A stretch of 64,000 nucleotides of DNA, taken from NCBI GenBank assembly GCA_037974665.1, contig CM075770.1, positions 64,429,850-64,493,849 on the forward strand. Reading direction: 5' to 3'. The notes beneath the pieces are model-generated. The model saw only the letters and a list, made by a program, of their open reading frames with translations. It was not told where the DNA came from and ran no database searches. The position numbers and the translations under genes are program-made. Every line of letters begins with the position of its first letter. Positions within the stretch are counted from its first letter, which is position 1. The stretch comes from Ehretia macrophylla. Taxonomy: Eukaryota; Streptophyta; Magnoliopsida; Boraginales; Ehretiaceae. Below are positions 32,506 through 45,545 of this stretch, one piece after another.

Positions 32506-35500
32506 TGTGAGGCCCAACCTTGATTTGCGTGCGATACCTCGTTTCGTGTGCCCTAATCTAGATTTACGTGCCTTGACCTAGGTTTAAGAATTGTGTTTGT
32601 TTTGTGTGCCATGTATTGAACAACGTGCATTCATTTAGGATTGTGTGCATTTACTTGGAAAACGTGCATTCGTCTCGTAGTTCGTGTCCTATCTCGTAGT
32701 GCGTGCCCTAGACCTAGGAAAGCGTACCCTCACGCTAATCAAGAAAGCATCTTACACGAAGCAGTAGGTCATTAATTAATCCTACAAAATCTACTAACTA
32801 TTATTAAATTACTAATTCAACCCACTAGAAGACAAAATCTCACAAAAAGCTAGACATTCCTTATTCTTTATTCCTTCTTCTTTTTGCACTTTCAACACCC
32901 AATTAAATCATGCTCAAAGATGACAAAAAATCAGATTTTTTATAGCCTTGGCCGACCACCACATGAGCTTTTGTGCTTGCTTGTTCAATTCAAATTAATT
33001 CTAGACAACTATGACATTTCTATGACACAAATGCATAAAAAATTGCTCAAAAAACCTCCTCAAAACTCCACCATTCTCGACCAAATACTCCTTGCCCATG
33101 CTAGGAATTTCAAAGTACTTCTTGAAGACATAAAAAAGCTGAATTTCTATGCCCAAGGCCGAACACATGCATCAACCTTTGCAAAAGCTATCATTTTTTT
33201 CATTTCTCTCATTCTCCTCACATTTCTCTCTCTCTCTCCCTCTCATTCTTCTCTCTCTCTCTCAGCCTTGGCTTAGTTCCTTCATTTCATAGCTCATCTT
33301 CATCACACCATAGTTAATCAAGACAAGCCACAAGCAAAGAAACTCGACCAAGCTAGCTAGGATGCAAGAATCACACATGCATGCTCTTTGAGTCACCATT
33401 TCGGCCTAGGTGAGTTTACTAGCTTCCATTTCTTTTTTTCTTGTTCTAACCACATGCATGTACTAAGAACTTGGCCACTAAGCTAGGAAAAATAGAGAAA
33501 ATCGAGTTGGAGTCTCGGCCAAGCAAGGAAGAAGAAGAAATTTGTGCTTCATCAATGTTTTGTGCATCTTCTTGTTGATTTGCTAAGGTGAGGGCTAAAA
33601 CTTCTTGAAAATCTTTCAAAAATCCACATGCATGCACTTAAATGTATGTCTTTGCTTCTGTACTTGAGTTATATGTGTGTCCATAAGCTTTTACAACCAT
33701 GCATGGCAAGATTTTGGCTTGAAGTTGATGATAGATGAAATCGGGTTTGGTGACAGCTCCCCGTCTTGTTGTTGCGAGGTGAGTTTGGCTAGGCAAAGGA
33801 TGTTGAAAATGAATGAAAATTGGTAGGTAACTATTTTCGCCAGTTTTGAACATTTTTCACAGAAATAGTCCAAAGCTAATTTTGACTCTAAGGTCCTCAA
33901 AATGGCAAATCATTAAAATGTGTCCAAATCTGAAAGTCTGGAAAAAATGAAGCAGGTTTTGGCAGATGCACTGACCTTGTAGAACGAACCAGTTTTGACT
34001 TAGTAAATGATGTAAAAAATTCATCAAATTTGGTGTGTTGATATATTTTTCGGTTCTGGACATTTTTGTAAGAAATGGGCTAAGGCTAAATCTTACCTTA
34101 AGGACCTCAAAAACGACAATTATTGAATTGTGTACAAATCTGGACAGTTTTGTGCAATCCTTCTGTTTTGCCTATAACTATTGATCTCGAACTCCAAATG
34201 ATGCAAGGTTTGTTTCTGATTTTAGTTCACTTCTTAAGCTTTAATTTGACATCTTATTTACTGGAATTGGAGATTTTTTTCTTGACTTAATGATTGTGAG
34301 AAAACAGCCTATTGCAGTAAGGGTTTCGCTTAGTGTTATGCTTAGAAAATTGTTGTAACTTCTCTTGTTGAATTAAATGCTTGGGATTGTGGCTTTGGGA
34401 TGTTGTGTGGACTGTTTCGAATACTTGGGGATGTTTGGATTAATTGATGCATGGCTTGAGATTGATTTTGAGTTGACTTGGGGCTTAATTGCACGGGTAA
34501 GCATGAAATGGAAACCCTAGTGACTAGGTAGGCTTGCTAAGTGTTGATCCTTTGGATATTGTGTGTAATTATATGCTTAGTAGGCTGTCCGTAGTTGCCT
34601 TATAGGCCTAAATGTGATTTTGATCATTGCATGTTGACAAATAGGCCTTTCTTGCATCCGAGCCCACGTAGATGTTATTGCATGTTGAATAATCTCATTA
34701 TTTGATTACGTGGACTTCGAAATGAGTTATATGACTTGATTTACATGTGTTACATGGCTGCCCGTTTAATGTTCATATAACTCCATCTCCCTTTCAAGTG
34801 AAATTACTTGTCTTATCGTGCCTCGCTTGTTTACTTGTCAATGTGCAATCTTATGACTGTCCGGAGGCAACCTACTTTGTTATCCTCCTAATGTGATATA
34901 TTAAATGTCATAAATGTGCATTGCATACAAGGTTGCAACCTTTCATTCTGGCGTGGTAGCGTTCACGCACATCGGGCGGCAACGGGCTTGCCGGTGCAAC
35001 CGTGACTACCATTGTCCAATTCTCTCTCTCGCTTGGGGGCTAGACTTCCTCAGAGAGTTAGGTCGTAGGATTTCGGGGTACATCCCGAGTACACCCACTT
35101 GGCGTGATAAGGGGATGATTTGAAGTCGACCGCAACAACTGACACTGGAAATAAACTGAGAGCAACAGCTCACCGTATCCTTTTCACTATGTGTATAAGT
35201 ACTCTCGCTTGGTTCCTAGAGGACCTCGGGGAGGAAAGACTGGTAATTGTGTTCCTTTACTTTATATTATTGTTATGTACTTAATTGTGTTATATTCATG
35301 CTTGCAAAAAGGATTTTTATAAGTTGATCCCGAAAATGAGTTCCAAAACCTATTTCTCGTTCCCCCTCGCTGAGTTCATAAAGACTCACCCTCTTTTATC
35401 ATCTCATGTGAAGAAGATCAAGAACAGGTACCTGAGGATGATGTGCCTAACGATGATTCCTTGGAGTGATTGCCTGTCCTATGTGCTTTGCGTGATTATG

Positions 35501-36102
35501 GCTAATTATGAACTATACTACTTGAAGACTATTTCTTTTTATGTTGCTCAATGTTTGTAATGTAAAAGACCCCCGTTGTAATTTGGGGTCTAATTTTGGT
35601 TTGTACTGATGATAACTAGACAGACTCTAGACACTACTATGGTCATGTTGCTATTATTACTGCTAGGATCTATAATAGGATTATGAGGTATTAGGTAAGA
35701 GCAAAGTAAAATGAACCAACCAAATCTTAAACAGGTACTCGCTATTAAGCTAAGATCAACAGGTACTTTTGTAACGAGGATAAACAAATAAACGAGACAT
35801 AGTATCATGCTAGTTTATTGATCAAACGAGACATCGAGATAACCAGTAGGCATTTCAATTGATGGTAAATAGTAATCTTAGTTGGAAATTAAATTGAGAT
35901 TGGAGAATTTGAGGCGTCTAGAGAATTAGGTTAAACAAAAGAGCCCAATTACAACAGTTATACTACCGGTTTTCCGGAAAACTTTGGAGTTTAGGCCAAA
36001 ACGTTAAGTGTTAAATCTTTATAAACAGTTAAGTATGTGATTAGACTAGAATGTTAGATCACACCCTAGTCTAACCTTTACAGGCCGGGTTGGGGCGTGA
36101 CA
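32506..36102 (+). repeat. P 3' LTR (3597 bp)
   Basis: TGTGAGGCCC...GGCGTGACA. The U3 starts with roughly 20-bp repeats carrying GTGCCYTA-type phrases (32510-32730). CT-rich tract 33223-33263, conserved hairpin 34863-34888 (one stem base changed), conserved module about 34940-35200, terminal hairpin 35567-35591. A 130-residue open frame at 32884-33276 is not kept in frame in the related M LTR and is not called. Confidence 0.9.
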
Positions 36103-36113
36103 CTGTGCCCATA

Positions 36114-36156
36114 ACTAGGATGGGTGACCCCCTGGGAAGTCCTCGTGTTGCACCCC
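36114..36156 (+). pseudogene. 5S rRNA gene fragment (positions 77-119)
   Basis: Only box C and the 3' end remain. It is preceded directly by the spacer motif GTGCCCATAACT, normally found about 210 bp after a gene, so the junction joins spacer to gene through a short shared ACT. It lies 11 bases from the P 3' LTR end. Confidence 0.85.
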
Positions 36157-36713
36157 CCTTTCAATTTTTTTTGCTCCGGTATGGGTTGCCAAGATACTTT
36201 ATCCACCACATTTCTTTTATCGAATCCCATGGCACCTTGGGCAAGACAACTTCACTTCACGTGGAGGCTGGGCCCGCAAACCGAGGGCGTAAGACTTGTG
36301 ACCAGGTCTCCGTCGCTCCGGTGCCCATAACTTTTGATCCGTAAAGAATTACGTGGCGCACAGCATACCGTAGCAAAGCTCTCCGACAGCTTTACGACAG
36401 GGGCAGCCAGCTTGCGCGCTGTGCTCTTTTTGTAGCCCAAAATCGAACGTTTTCATCAGTTTCACGCCACTTTTCTTGTTTAGCTCTATTTTTTCGTCCC
36501 AGATCGTACGTCGTGAGCTGTTAAAAGGACGACAACATTACTTGCGAGACATTAGAGGGCCGTACAACGCGTCGATATCACGTCTTGCGAGGATGATGCG
36601 TTGTTGAAGCGGATGGGTTGTCGTTAAGCCCATTGGGCCTTTTGAATGGGACATCTCTCTAGGCTGGGACTGTGAATCGTTAACACATAAAGGAATAGTG
36701 CCTTAAACATGAC

Positions 36714-36832
36714 GGGTGTGATCCTACCAGCACTAATGCACCGGATCCCATCAGAACTCCGAAGTTAAGCGCGCTTGGGCGAGAGTAGTACTAGGATGGC
36801 TGACCCCTTAGGAAGTCCTATTGTTGCACCCC
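36714..36832 (+). rRNA. 5S rRNA copy 1
   Basis: Eight changes: C6T, A11C, T59C, G87C, C95T, G97A, C107A, G108T. Three of them are in box C, so poor transcription is likely. Confidence 0.9.
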
Positions 36833-37388
36833 CTTTTCAATTTCTTTTTCTCCGGTTTGGGTTGCCAAGATACTTTATCCACCACATTTCTATTATCGAA
36901 TCCCACGGCACCTTGGGCAACACAACTTCACTTCACGTGGAGTCTGGGCCCGCAAACTTTGGGCGTAGGGCTTGTGACCATGTATCCGTCGCTCCAGTGC
37001 CCATAACTTTTGATCCGTAAGGAGTTACACGGCGCACAGCATACCGTTGCAAAGCTCTCCGACAGCTCTACGAAGGGGGCAGCCAACTTGCTCGTTGTGC
37101 CCTTTTTGCGCCCAAAATTGAACGTTTTCATCAGTTTCAGGGCACTTTTCTTCTTTTGCTCTGTTTTGTCATCCCGGATCGTACGTCGTGATCTGTTAAA
37201 AGGACGACAACCTTACTCGCGGGACATTAGAGGGCCGTACAACGCGTCGATATCACGTTTTGCAAGGATGCTGCGTTGTTGAAGTCGATGGGTTGTCGTT
37301 AAGCCCTTTGGGCCGTTTGAATGGGCCATCTCTCTAGGCTGGGACTGTGAACCCTTAACACATAAAGGAATTGTGCCCTCAACATGAT

Positions 37389-37507
37389 GGGTGCGATAAT
37401 ACCAACACTAATGCATCGGATCCCATCAGAACTACGAAGTTAAGCGAACTTGGGCGAGAGTAGTACTAGGATAGGTGACCCCCTGGGAAGTCCTCGTCTT
37501 GCACCCC
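37389..37507 (+). rRNA. 5S rRNA copy 2
   Basis: Eight changes: C10A, G17A, C28T, C46A, T59A, G60A, G85A, G110C. Boxes A and C are both hit. Confidence 0.9.
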
Positions 37508-38063
37508 CCTTTTTAATTTTTTTTGCTCTGGTTTGGATTGCCAAGATACTTTATCCACCACATTTCTATTATCGAACCCCACAGCAACTTGGGCAAGACA
37601 ACTTCGCTTCACGTGGAGGCTGGGCCCGCAAACCGAGGGCGTAGGGCTTGTGACAAGGTCTCCGTCGCTCCGGTGCCCAAAACTATTGATCCATAAAGAG
37701 TTACGAGGCACACAGCATACCGTTGCAAAGCTCACTGAGAGCTCTACGACGGGGGCAGCCAAATTGCTCACTGTGCCCTTTTTGGAGCCAAAAATCGAAC
37801 GTTTTCATCAGTTTCAGGCCACTTTTCTTCTTTGCTCTTTTTTTAATCCCTAATTGTACGTCGTGAGCTATTACAAGGATGACAACCTTACTAGTAGGAC
37901 ATTAGGGGGCCCTACAATGAGTCGATATCACATCTTGCTAGGATGCTGCATTGCTGAAGTGGATGGGTTGTCGTTAAGCTCATTGGGCCTTTTGAATGGG
38001 CCATCTCTCTAGGCTGGGACTGTGAACCGTTAACACATAAAGGAATTGTGCCCGCGACATGAC

Positions 38064-38182
38064 GGGTGCGATCATACCAGTATTAATGTACCGGATCCCA
38101 TCAGAACTCCGAAGTCAAGCGTGCTTGGGCGAGAGTAGTACTAGGATGGGTGACCCCCTGGGAAGTCCTCGTGTTGCACCCA
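38064..38182 (+). rRNA. 5S rRNA copy 3
   Basis: Five changes: C18T, C20T, C26T, T53C, C119A. Intermediate element and box C are intact. Confidence 0.92.
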
Positions 38183-38741
38183 CGTTTTCAATTTTTTTTG
38201 CTCCGGTTTGGGTTGCCAAGATACTTTATCCACCACATTTCTATTATCGAACCCCACGGCACCTTGGGCAAGACAACTTCGCTTCAAGTGGAGGCTGGGC
38301 AGGCAAACCGTGGGGGTAGGGCTTGTGACCAGGTCTCTGTCACTCCGGTGCCCATAACTTTTGATCCGTAAGGAGTTACGCGGCGCACAGCATACCGTAG
38401 CAAAGCAGTTTGAGAGCTTTATGACGGGGGCAGCCAGCTAGCTCGCTGTGCCCTTTTTGGAGCACAAAATCGAACATTTTCATCAGTTTCAGGCCACTTT
38501 TCTACTTTTGCTCTATTTTTTTTGTCCCGTATTGTATGTCGTGAGCTATTAAAAGGACGACAACCTTACTCGCGGGGCATTAGGGAGCCCTAAAATGCGT
38601 CGATATCACGTCTTGCTTGGATGCTGCGTTGTTGAAGCAGATGGGTTATCGTTAAGCCCATTGGGCCTTTTGAATTGGCCATCTCTTTAGGCTGGAACTG
38701 TGAATCGTTAACACATAAAGGAATTGTGCCCTAAACATGAC

Positions 38742-38860
38742 GGGTGCGATCATACCAGCACTAATGCACCATATCGCATCAGAACTCCGAAGTTAAGCGT
38801 GCTTGGGCGAGAGTAGTACTAGGATGGGTGACCCCGTGGGAAGTCCTCATGTTGCACCGC
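38742..38860 (+). rRNA. 5S rRNA copy 4
   Basis: Six changes: G30A, G31T, C35G, C95G, G108A, C118G. Its spacer carries a 15-bp deletion near 39234. Confidence 0.9.
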
Positions 38861-39403
38861 CTTTTTCAATTTTTTTTCCTCCGGTTTGGGTTGCTAAGAT
38901 ACTTTATCCACCACATTTCTATTATCGAATCCCACGGCACCATGGGCAAGACAACTTCACTTCACGTGGATGTGGGCCAGCAAACCGAGGGCGTAGGGCT
39001 TGTGACAAGGTCTCCGTCACTCCGGTGCCTATAACTTTTGATCCGTAAGGAGTTACGCGGCGCACAACATACCGTTGCAAATCTCTCCGACAGCTCTACG
39101 AAAAGGGCTGCCAGCTTGCTCGCTTTGCCGTTTTTGGAGCCCAAAATCGAACGTTTTCATCAGTTTCAAGCCACTTTTCTTCTTTTGCTCTATTTTTTCG
39201 TCCCAGATCGTACGTCATGAGCTGTTAAAAGGACGAAAACATTAGGGGGCCCTACAATGCGTTGATATCACGTCTCGCTAGGATGCGGCATTGTTGAAGC
39301 AGATGGGTTATCATTAAGCCCATTGGGCCTTTTGAATTGGTCATCTCTTTAGGCCGGGACTGTGAAACGTTAACACATAAAGGAATTGTGCCCTAAACAT
39401 GAC

Positions 39404-39522
39404 GGGTGCGATCATACCAGCACTAATGCACCGGATTCCATCAGAACTCCGAAGTTAAGCGGGCTTGGGCGAGAGTAGTAGTAGGATGGGTGGCCCCGAG
39501 GGAAGGCCTCATGGTGGACGCC
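39404..39522 (+). rRNA. 5S rRNA copy 5
   Basis: Eleven changes, clustered at the 3' end: C34T, T59G, C78G, A90G, C95G, T96A, T103G, G108A, T111G, C114G, C117G. The 3' strand of helix I is disrupted, so it is probably a pseudogene. Confidence 0.87.
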
Positions 39523-40080
39523 CCTTGTCAATTGTTTTTGCTCCGGTTTGGGTTGCCAAGATACTTTATCGACCACATTTCTATTATCGAATCCCACGGC
39601 CCCTTAGGCAAGATAACTTCACTTCACGTGGAGGTTGGGCCCGCAAACTGCGGGCGTAAGGCATGTGACCAAGTCTCCGTCACTCCGGTGCCCATAACTT
39701 TCGATCCGTAAGGAGTTACGCGGCGCACAGCATACCGTTGCAAAGCTCTCGGAGAGCTCTACGACGGGGGCAGCCAGCTTACTCGCTATGCCCTTTTTGG
39801 GGCCCAAAATTGGACGTTTTTATCAGTTTCAGGAAAATGTTCTTCTTTTGCTCTATTTTTTTGTCCCGGATCGTACGTCGTGGGCTGTTAAAAGGATGAT
39901 AACTTTACTCGTGGGATCTTAGGGGGCCCTACAATGCATCGATATCACGTCTTGCTAGGATGCTGCGTCGTTGAAGCAGATGGGTTATCGTTAAGCCAAT
40001 TGGGGCTTTTAAATTGGCCATCTCTCTATGTTGGGATTGTGAATCGTTAACACATAAAGGACTTGTGCCCTAAACATGAC

Positions 40081-40199
40081 GGGTGCGATCATGCCAGCAC
40101 TAATGCACCGGATCCCATAAGAACTCCGAAATTAAACGTGCTTGGGTGAGAGTAGTACTAGGATGGGTGACCCCTTGTGAAGTCCTCATGTTGCACCCC
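40081..40199 (+). rRNA. 5S rRNA copy 6
   Basis: Eight changes: A13G, C39A, G51A, G56A, C67T, C95T, G98T, G108A. All three internal promoter elements are touched. Confidence 0.88.
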
Positions 40200-40757
40200 C
40201 CTTTTCAATTTTTTTTGCTCCGATTTGGGTTGCCAAGATACTTTATCCACCACAGTTCTATTATCGAATCCCACGGCCCCTTGGGCAAGATAACTTCACT
40301 TCACGTGGATGCTGGGCCCGAAAATCGTGGGCGTAGGGCTTGTGACAAAGTCTCCGTCGCTCCGGTGCCCATAACTTTCGATCCGTAAGGAGTTACACGG
40401 CGCACAACATACCGTTGCAAAGCTCTCCGAGAGCTCTACGACGGGGGCAGCCAACTTGCTCGATGTGCCCTTTTTGGAGCGCAAAATTGAACTTTTTCAA
40501 CAGTTTTAGGCAAATGTTCTTCTTTTGCTCTATTTTTTCATCCCGGATCGTACGTCGTGAGATGTTAAAAGGACGACAACCTTACTCGCGGGACATTAGG
40601 GAGCCCTACAACGCGGCGATATCACGTCTTGCTAGGATGCTGCGGTGTTGAAGGAGATGGGTTATCGTTAAGGCCATTGGGCCTTTTGAATTGGCCATCT
40701 CTCTAGGCTAGGATTGTGAATCGTTAACACATAAAGGAATTGTGCACTCAACATGAC

Positions 40758-40876
40758 TGGTACGATCATACCAGTACTAAGGCACCGGAACCCATCAGAA
40801 CTCCGAAGTTAAGCGTGCTTGGGCCAGAGTAGTAATAGGATGGGTGACCCCCTGGGAAGTCCTCATGTTGCACCAC
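40758..40876 (+). rRNA. 5S rRNA copy 7
   Basis: Nine changes: G1T, G5A, C18T, T24G, T33A, G68C, C78A, G108A, C118A. Box C is intact. Confidence 0.88.
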
Positions 40877-41434
40877 CCTTTTCAATTTTTATTTGCTCTG
40901 GTTAGGGTTGCCAAGATACTTTATCCACCACATTTATATTATCCAATCTCACGGCACCTTTGGCAAGACAGCTTTGCTTCACGAGGAGGGTGGGCCTGCA
41001 AACCGATGGCGTAGGGCTTGTGACCAGGTCTCCCTCGCTCCGGTGCCCATAACTTTTGATCCGTCAGGAGTAATGCGGTGCACAACATACCGTTACAAAG
41101 CTCTCTGAGAGTTCTACGACGGGGGCAACCAGCTTGCTTACTGTGCCCTTTCTGGAGCCCAAAATCAAACGGTTTCATCAATTTCAGGCCACTTTTCTTC
41201 TTTTGCTCTATTTTTTCTTCCCGGATACTACGTCGTGAGCTGTTACAAGGATGACAACATTACTCACAGGACATTAGGGGGCCCTACAAAGCGTTGATAT
41301 CACACTTGCTAGGATGCTGCGTTGTTGAAGCATATGGGTTATCGTTAAGCCTATTGGGCCTTTTGAATTGGCCATCTTTCTAGGCTGGGATAGTGAATCG
41401 TTAACACAATAAGGAATTGTGCCCTAAACATGAC

Positions 41435-41553
41435 GGGTGCGATCATACCCGAAATAATGCACCGGATCCCATCAGAACTCTGAAGTTAAGCATGCTTGGC
41501 CGAGAGTAGTACTAGAATGGGTGACCCCTTGGGAAGTCCTCGTGTTGCACCCC
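41435..41553 (+). rRNA. 5S rRNA copy 8
   Basis: Eight changes: A16C, C18A, C20A, C47T, G58A, G66C, G82A, C95T. Confidence 0.88.
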
Positions 41554-42110
41554 CCCTTTCAATTTTTTTTGCTCCGGTTTATTTGCCAATATACTTTATC
41601 CACCACATTTCTATTATCGAATACCACGGCACCTTGGGTAAGGCAACTTCGCTTCACGTGGAGGCTGGGCCTGCAAACCTAGGGCGTAAGGCTTGTGACC
41701 AGGTCTCCGTCACTCCGATGCCCATAACTTTTGATCCGTAAGGAGTTACGCGGCGCACAGCATACCGTTGGAAAGTTCTCCGAGAGGTCTACGATGGGGG
41801 CAGTCATCTTGCTTGTTGTGCCCTTTTTGGAGCCCAAAATCAAACGTTTTCATCAGTTTCTAGCCACTTTTCTTCTTTTGCTCTGATTTTCTATCCGGGA
41901 TCGTACGTCGTGAGCGGTTAAAAGGACGACAACCTTACAGGTAGGATACTAGGGGGCCCTACAACGCGTTGATATCCCGTCTTGCTAGGATGCTGCGTTG
42001 TTGAAGTAGATGGGTTATCGTTAAGCCCATTGGTCCCTTTGAATTGGCCATCTCTCTAGGTTGGGACTGTGAATCGTTAACACATAAAGGAATTGTGCCC
42101 TAAACATGAC

Positions 42111-42229
42111 GGGTTCGATCATATCAGCACTAATTTACCAGATCCCATCAGAACTCCGATGTTAAGCGTGCTTGGGCGAAAGTAGTACTGGGATGAGTGA
42201 CCCCTTGGGAAGTCCTCGTGTTGCACCCC
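42111..42229 (+). rRNA. 5S rRNA copy 9
   Basis: Ten changes: G5T, C14T, G25T, C26T, G30A, A50T, G70A, A80G, G86A, C95T. Its unit is only 606 bp, because the spacer lost about 70 bp at 42545. Confidence 0.87.
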
Positions 42230-42716
42230 CCTTTTCAATATTTTTTGCTCCGGTTTGGGTTGCCAAGATACTTTATCCACCAGATTTCTATTATCGAATC
42301 CCATGGTACCTTGGGCAAGAAAACTTCACTTCACGTGGAGGCTGGGCCCGCAAACCGAGGGCGTAGGGCTTGTGACCAGGTTTCGATCGCTTCGGTGCCC
42401 ATAACTTTTGATCCGTAAGGAGTTACGCGGTGCACAACATACCGTTGTAAAGCTCTTCGACAGCTCTACGAAGGGGACAGCCAGCTTGCTCGATGTGCCC
42501 TTTTTGGGGCCTAAAATTGAACGTTTCCATCAATTTCAGGCCACTCGCGGGACATTAGAGGGCCCTATAACGCGTCGATATCACGTCTTGCGAGGATGCT
42601 ACGTTGTTGAAGCGGATGGGTTATCGTTAAGCCCATTGAGCCTTTTGAATAGGCCATCTCTCCAGGCTGGGACTGTGAACCGTTAACACATAAAGGAATT
42701 GTGCCCTAAACATAAC

Positions 42717-42835
42717 GGGTGTGATCATACCAGCACTAATGCACCGGATCCCATCAGAACTCTGAAGTTAAGCGTGCTTGGCCGAGAGTAGTACTAGGAT
42801 GGGTGACCCCCAGGGAAGTCCTCGTGCTGCACCCA
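42717..42835 (+). rRNA. 5S rRNA copy 10
   Basis: Six changes: C6T, C47T, G66C, T96A, T111C, C119A. Confidence 0.9.
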
Positions 42836-43394
42836 CCTTTTCAATTTTTTTTGCTCCGGTTTGGGTTGCCAAGATACTTTATCCACCACATTTCTATTAT
42901 CAAGCCCCATGGCACATTGGGCAAGACAACTTCGCTTCATGTAGAGGCTGGGCCCGCAAACCGAGGGCGTAGGATTTGTGACCAGGTCTCTGTCGCTCCG
43001 GTGCCTATAACTTTTGATCCGTAAGGAGTTACATGGCGTACAGCATACCGTTGCAAAGCTCTCTGAGAGCTCTACGACGGGGGCAGCCAGCTTGCCCGCT
43101 GTGCCCATTTTTGGAGCCCAAAATCAGGCTTTTTCATCAGTTTCATGCAACTTTTCTTCTTTTGCTTTGTTTTTTCATCTCAGATCATACGTCGTGAGCT
43201 CTTAAAAGGATGACAACCTTACTCGTGGGACATTAGGGAGCCCTACAACTCGTCGAAATCACGTCTTGCTAGGATGCTGCATTGTTGAAGCAGATGTGTT
43301 ATTGTTAAGCGCATTGGGCGTTTTGAATTGGCCATCTCTCTAGGCTAGGACTGTGAATCGTTAACATATAAAGGAATTGTGCCCTAAACATGAC

Positions 43395-43513
43395 GGGTGC
43401 GATCAGACCAGCACTAGTGCACCGGATCCCATTAGAACTCCAAACTTAAACGCGCTTGGATGAGAGTAGTACTAGGATGGGTGACCCTCTGGGAAGTCCT
43501 CTTGTTGTACCCC
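43395..43513 (+). rRNA. 5S rRNA copy 11
   Basis: Twelve changes: T12G, A23G, C39T, G48A, G51C, G56A, T59C, G66A, C67T, C94T, G108T, C114T. T12G and A23G mark a variant shared with copies 12, 13 and 15. Confidence 0.87.
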
Positions 43514-44072
43514 CTTTTCAATGTTTTTTGCTCCGATTTGGGTTGCCAAGATACTTTATCGACCACATTTCTATTATCGAATCCCACGGAACCTTGGGCA
43601 AGAAAACTTCACTTCACGTGGATGCTGGGCCGGCAAATCGAGGGCGTAGGGCTTGTGACCAGGTCTCCGTCGCTCCAGTGCCCATAACTTTTGATCCGTA
43701 AAGAGTTATGTGGCGCACATCATACCATTGAAAAGCCCTCAGAAACCTCTACGACACGGGCAGCCAGCTTGCTCGGTGTGCCCATTTTTTGGAGCACAAA
43801 ATTGAACGTATTCATCAGTTTCAGGCCACTTTTCTTCTTTTGCGCTATTTTTTCATCCCGGATCGTACGTCGTGAGCTGTTAAAAGGATGACAACCTTAC
43901 TCGCGGGACATTAGGGGGCCCTACAACGCATCTATATCACGTCTTGCTAGGATGCTGTGTTGTTGAAGCAGATGGGTTATCGTTAAGCCCATTGGGCCTT
44001 TTGAATAGGCCATCTCTCTAGAATAGGACTGTGAATCGTTAACACATAAAGGAATTGTGCCCTAAACATGAC

Positions 44073-44191
44073 GGGTGTGATCAGACCAACACTAGTGCAT
44101 CGGGTCCCATCAGAACTCCGAAGTTAAGCGTGCTTGGACGAGAGTAGTACTAGGATGGGCGACCCCCCGGGAAGTCCTCGTGTTGCACCCC
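44073..44191 (+). rRNA. 5S rRNA copy 12
   Basis: Nine changes: C6T, T12G, G17A, A23G, C28T, A32G, G66A, T88C, T96C. Confidence 0.88.
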
Positions 44192-44750
44192 CCTTTTCAA
44201 TTTTTTTTGCTCCAGTTTGGGTTGCCAAGATACTTTATTGACCACATTTCTATTATCGAATCCCACGGCACCTTGGGCAAGACAACTTCACTTCACGTGG
44301 AGGCTGGGCCCGTAAACCGAGGGCGTAGGTCTTGTGACCAGGTCTTCGTCGCTCCGGTGCCCATAACTTTTGATCCGTAGGTAGTTATGCGGCGCACAGC
44401 ATACCGTTGCAAAGCTCTCTGAGAGCTCTACGACGGCGGCATCTAGCAGGCCCGCGGTGCCCATTTTTGGAGCCAAAAATCGAACGTTTTCATCAGTTTT
44501 AGGCCACTTTTCTTCTTTTGCTCTATTTTTTCATTCCGGATCGTACGTCGTGAGCTGTTAAGAGGACGACAACCTTACTCGAGGGAAATTAGGGGGCCCT
44601 ACAACTTATCCATATCACGTCTTGCTAGGATGCCGCGTTGTTGAAGCAGATGGGTTATCGTTAAGCCAATTGGGCCTTTTGAATTGGCCATCTCTCTAGG
44701 CTAGGATTGTGAATAGATAACACATAAATGAATTGTGCCCTAAACATGAC

Positions 44751-44869
44751 GGGTGCGATCAGACCGGCACTAGGGCACCGGATCCCATCAGAACTCCGAA
44801 GTTAAGCGCGCTTGGGCGAGAGTAGTACTTGGATGGGTGACCCCCGGGGAAGTCCTCTTGTTGTACCCC
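44751..44869 (+). rRNA. 5S rRNA copy 13
   Basis: Nine changes: T12G, A16G, A23G, T24G, T59C, A80T, T96G, G108T, C114T. Confidence 0.88.
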
Positions 44870-45426
44870 CCTTTTCAATTTTTTTTGCTCCGGTTTGGGT
44901 TGCCAAGATACTTTATCGACCACATTTCTCTTATCGAATCCCACGGTACCTTGGGCAAGACAACTTCACTTCACGTGGAGGCTGGGCCCGTAAACCGAGG
45001 GCGTAGGGCTCGTGACAAGGTCTCCGTCGCTCCGGTACCCATAACTTTTGATCCATAAGGAGTTACGCAGTGCAATGCATACCGTTGCAAAGCTCTCCGA
45101 TAGCTCTACAAAGGGGACAGCCAGCTTGCTCGCTCTGCCCTTTTTGGAGCCTAAAATCGAACGTTTTCATCAGTTTCAGGCCACTTTTCTTCCTTTGCTC
45201 TGTTTTTCTGTCAAGGATCGTCGTCGTGAGCTATTAAAAGAACGACAACCTTACTCGCGGGACATTAGAGGGCCCTACAACGCGTCGATATCACGTATTG
45301 CGAGGATGCTACGCTGTTGAAGCGGATGGGTTGTCATTAAGCCCATTTGGCCTTTTGAATGGGCCATCTCTCTAATTTGGGATAGTGGACCGTTAACACA
45401 TAAAGGAATTGTGCCCTCAACATGAC

Positions 45427-45545
45427 GGGTGTGATCATACCAGCACTAATTCACCGGATCCCTTCAGAACTCCGAAGTTAAGCGTGCTTGGGCGAGAGTA
45501 GTACTAGGATGGGTGACCCCCTGGGAAATCCTCGTGTTGCACCCC
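45427..45545 (+). rRNA. 5S rRNA copy 14
   Basis: Four changes (C6T, G25T, A37T, G102A), none in an internal promoter element. A good candidate for an active copy. Confidence 0.93.

Larger units (their letters stand above)
26127..36102 (+). mobile_element. P: Tekay/Del-like chromovirus, defective
   Basis: 5' LTR missing about 900 bp of U3 (interrupted by M), initiator-Met type primer site, gag-protease remnant, RT, RNase H, integrase with C-terminal chromodomain, polypurine tract and complete 3' LTR. The domain order with a chromodomain defines chromoviruses, and the long LTR with the TGTGAGGC start fits Tekay/Del. All pol pieces share one frame, broken by stops at 30981, 31728, 31770 and 31818 and by a frameshift before 29712. 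The right end abuts a 5S fragment, so P most likely entered the 5S array. Confidence 0.9.

Noticed and set aside
32884-33276. 130-residue frame in P's 3' LTR
   Set aside because: The related M LTR keeps similar DNA but reads a different frame there, so there is no protein-level conservation. The hydrophobic tail comes from a CT-rich tract.
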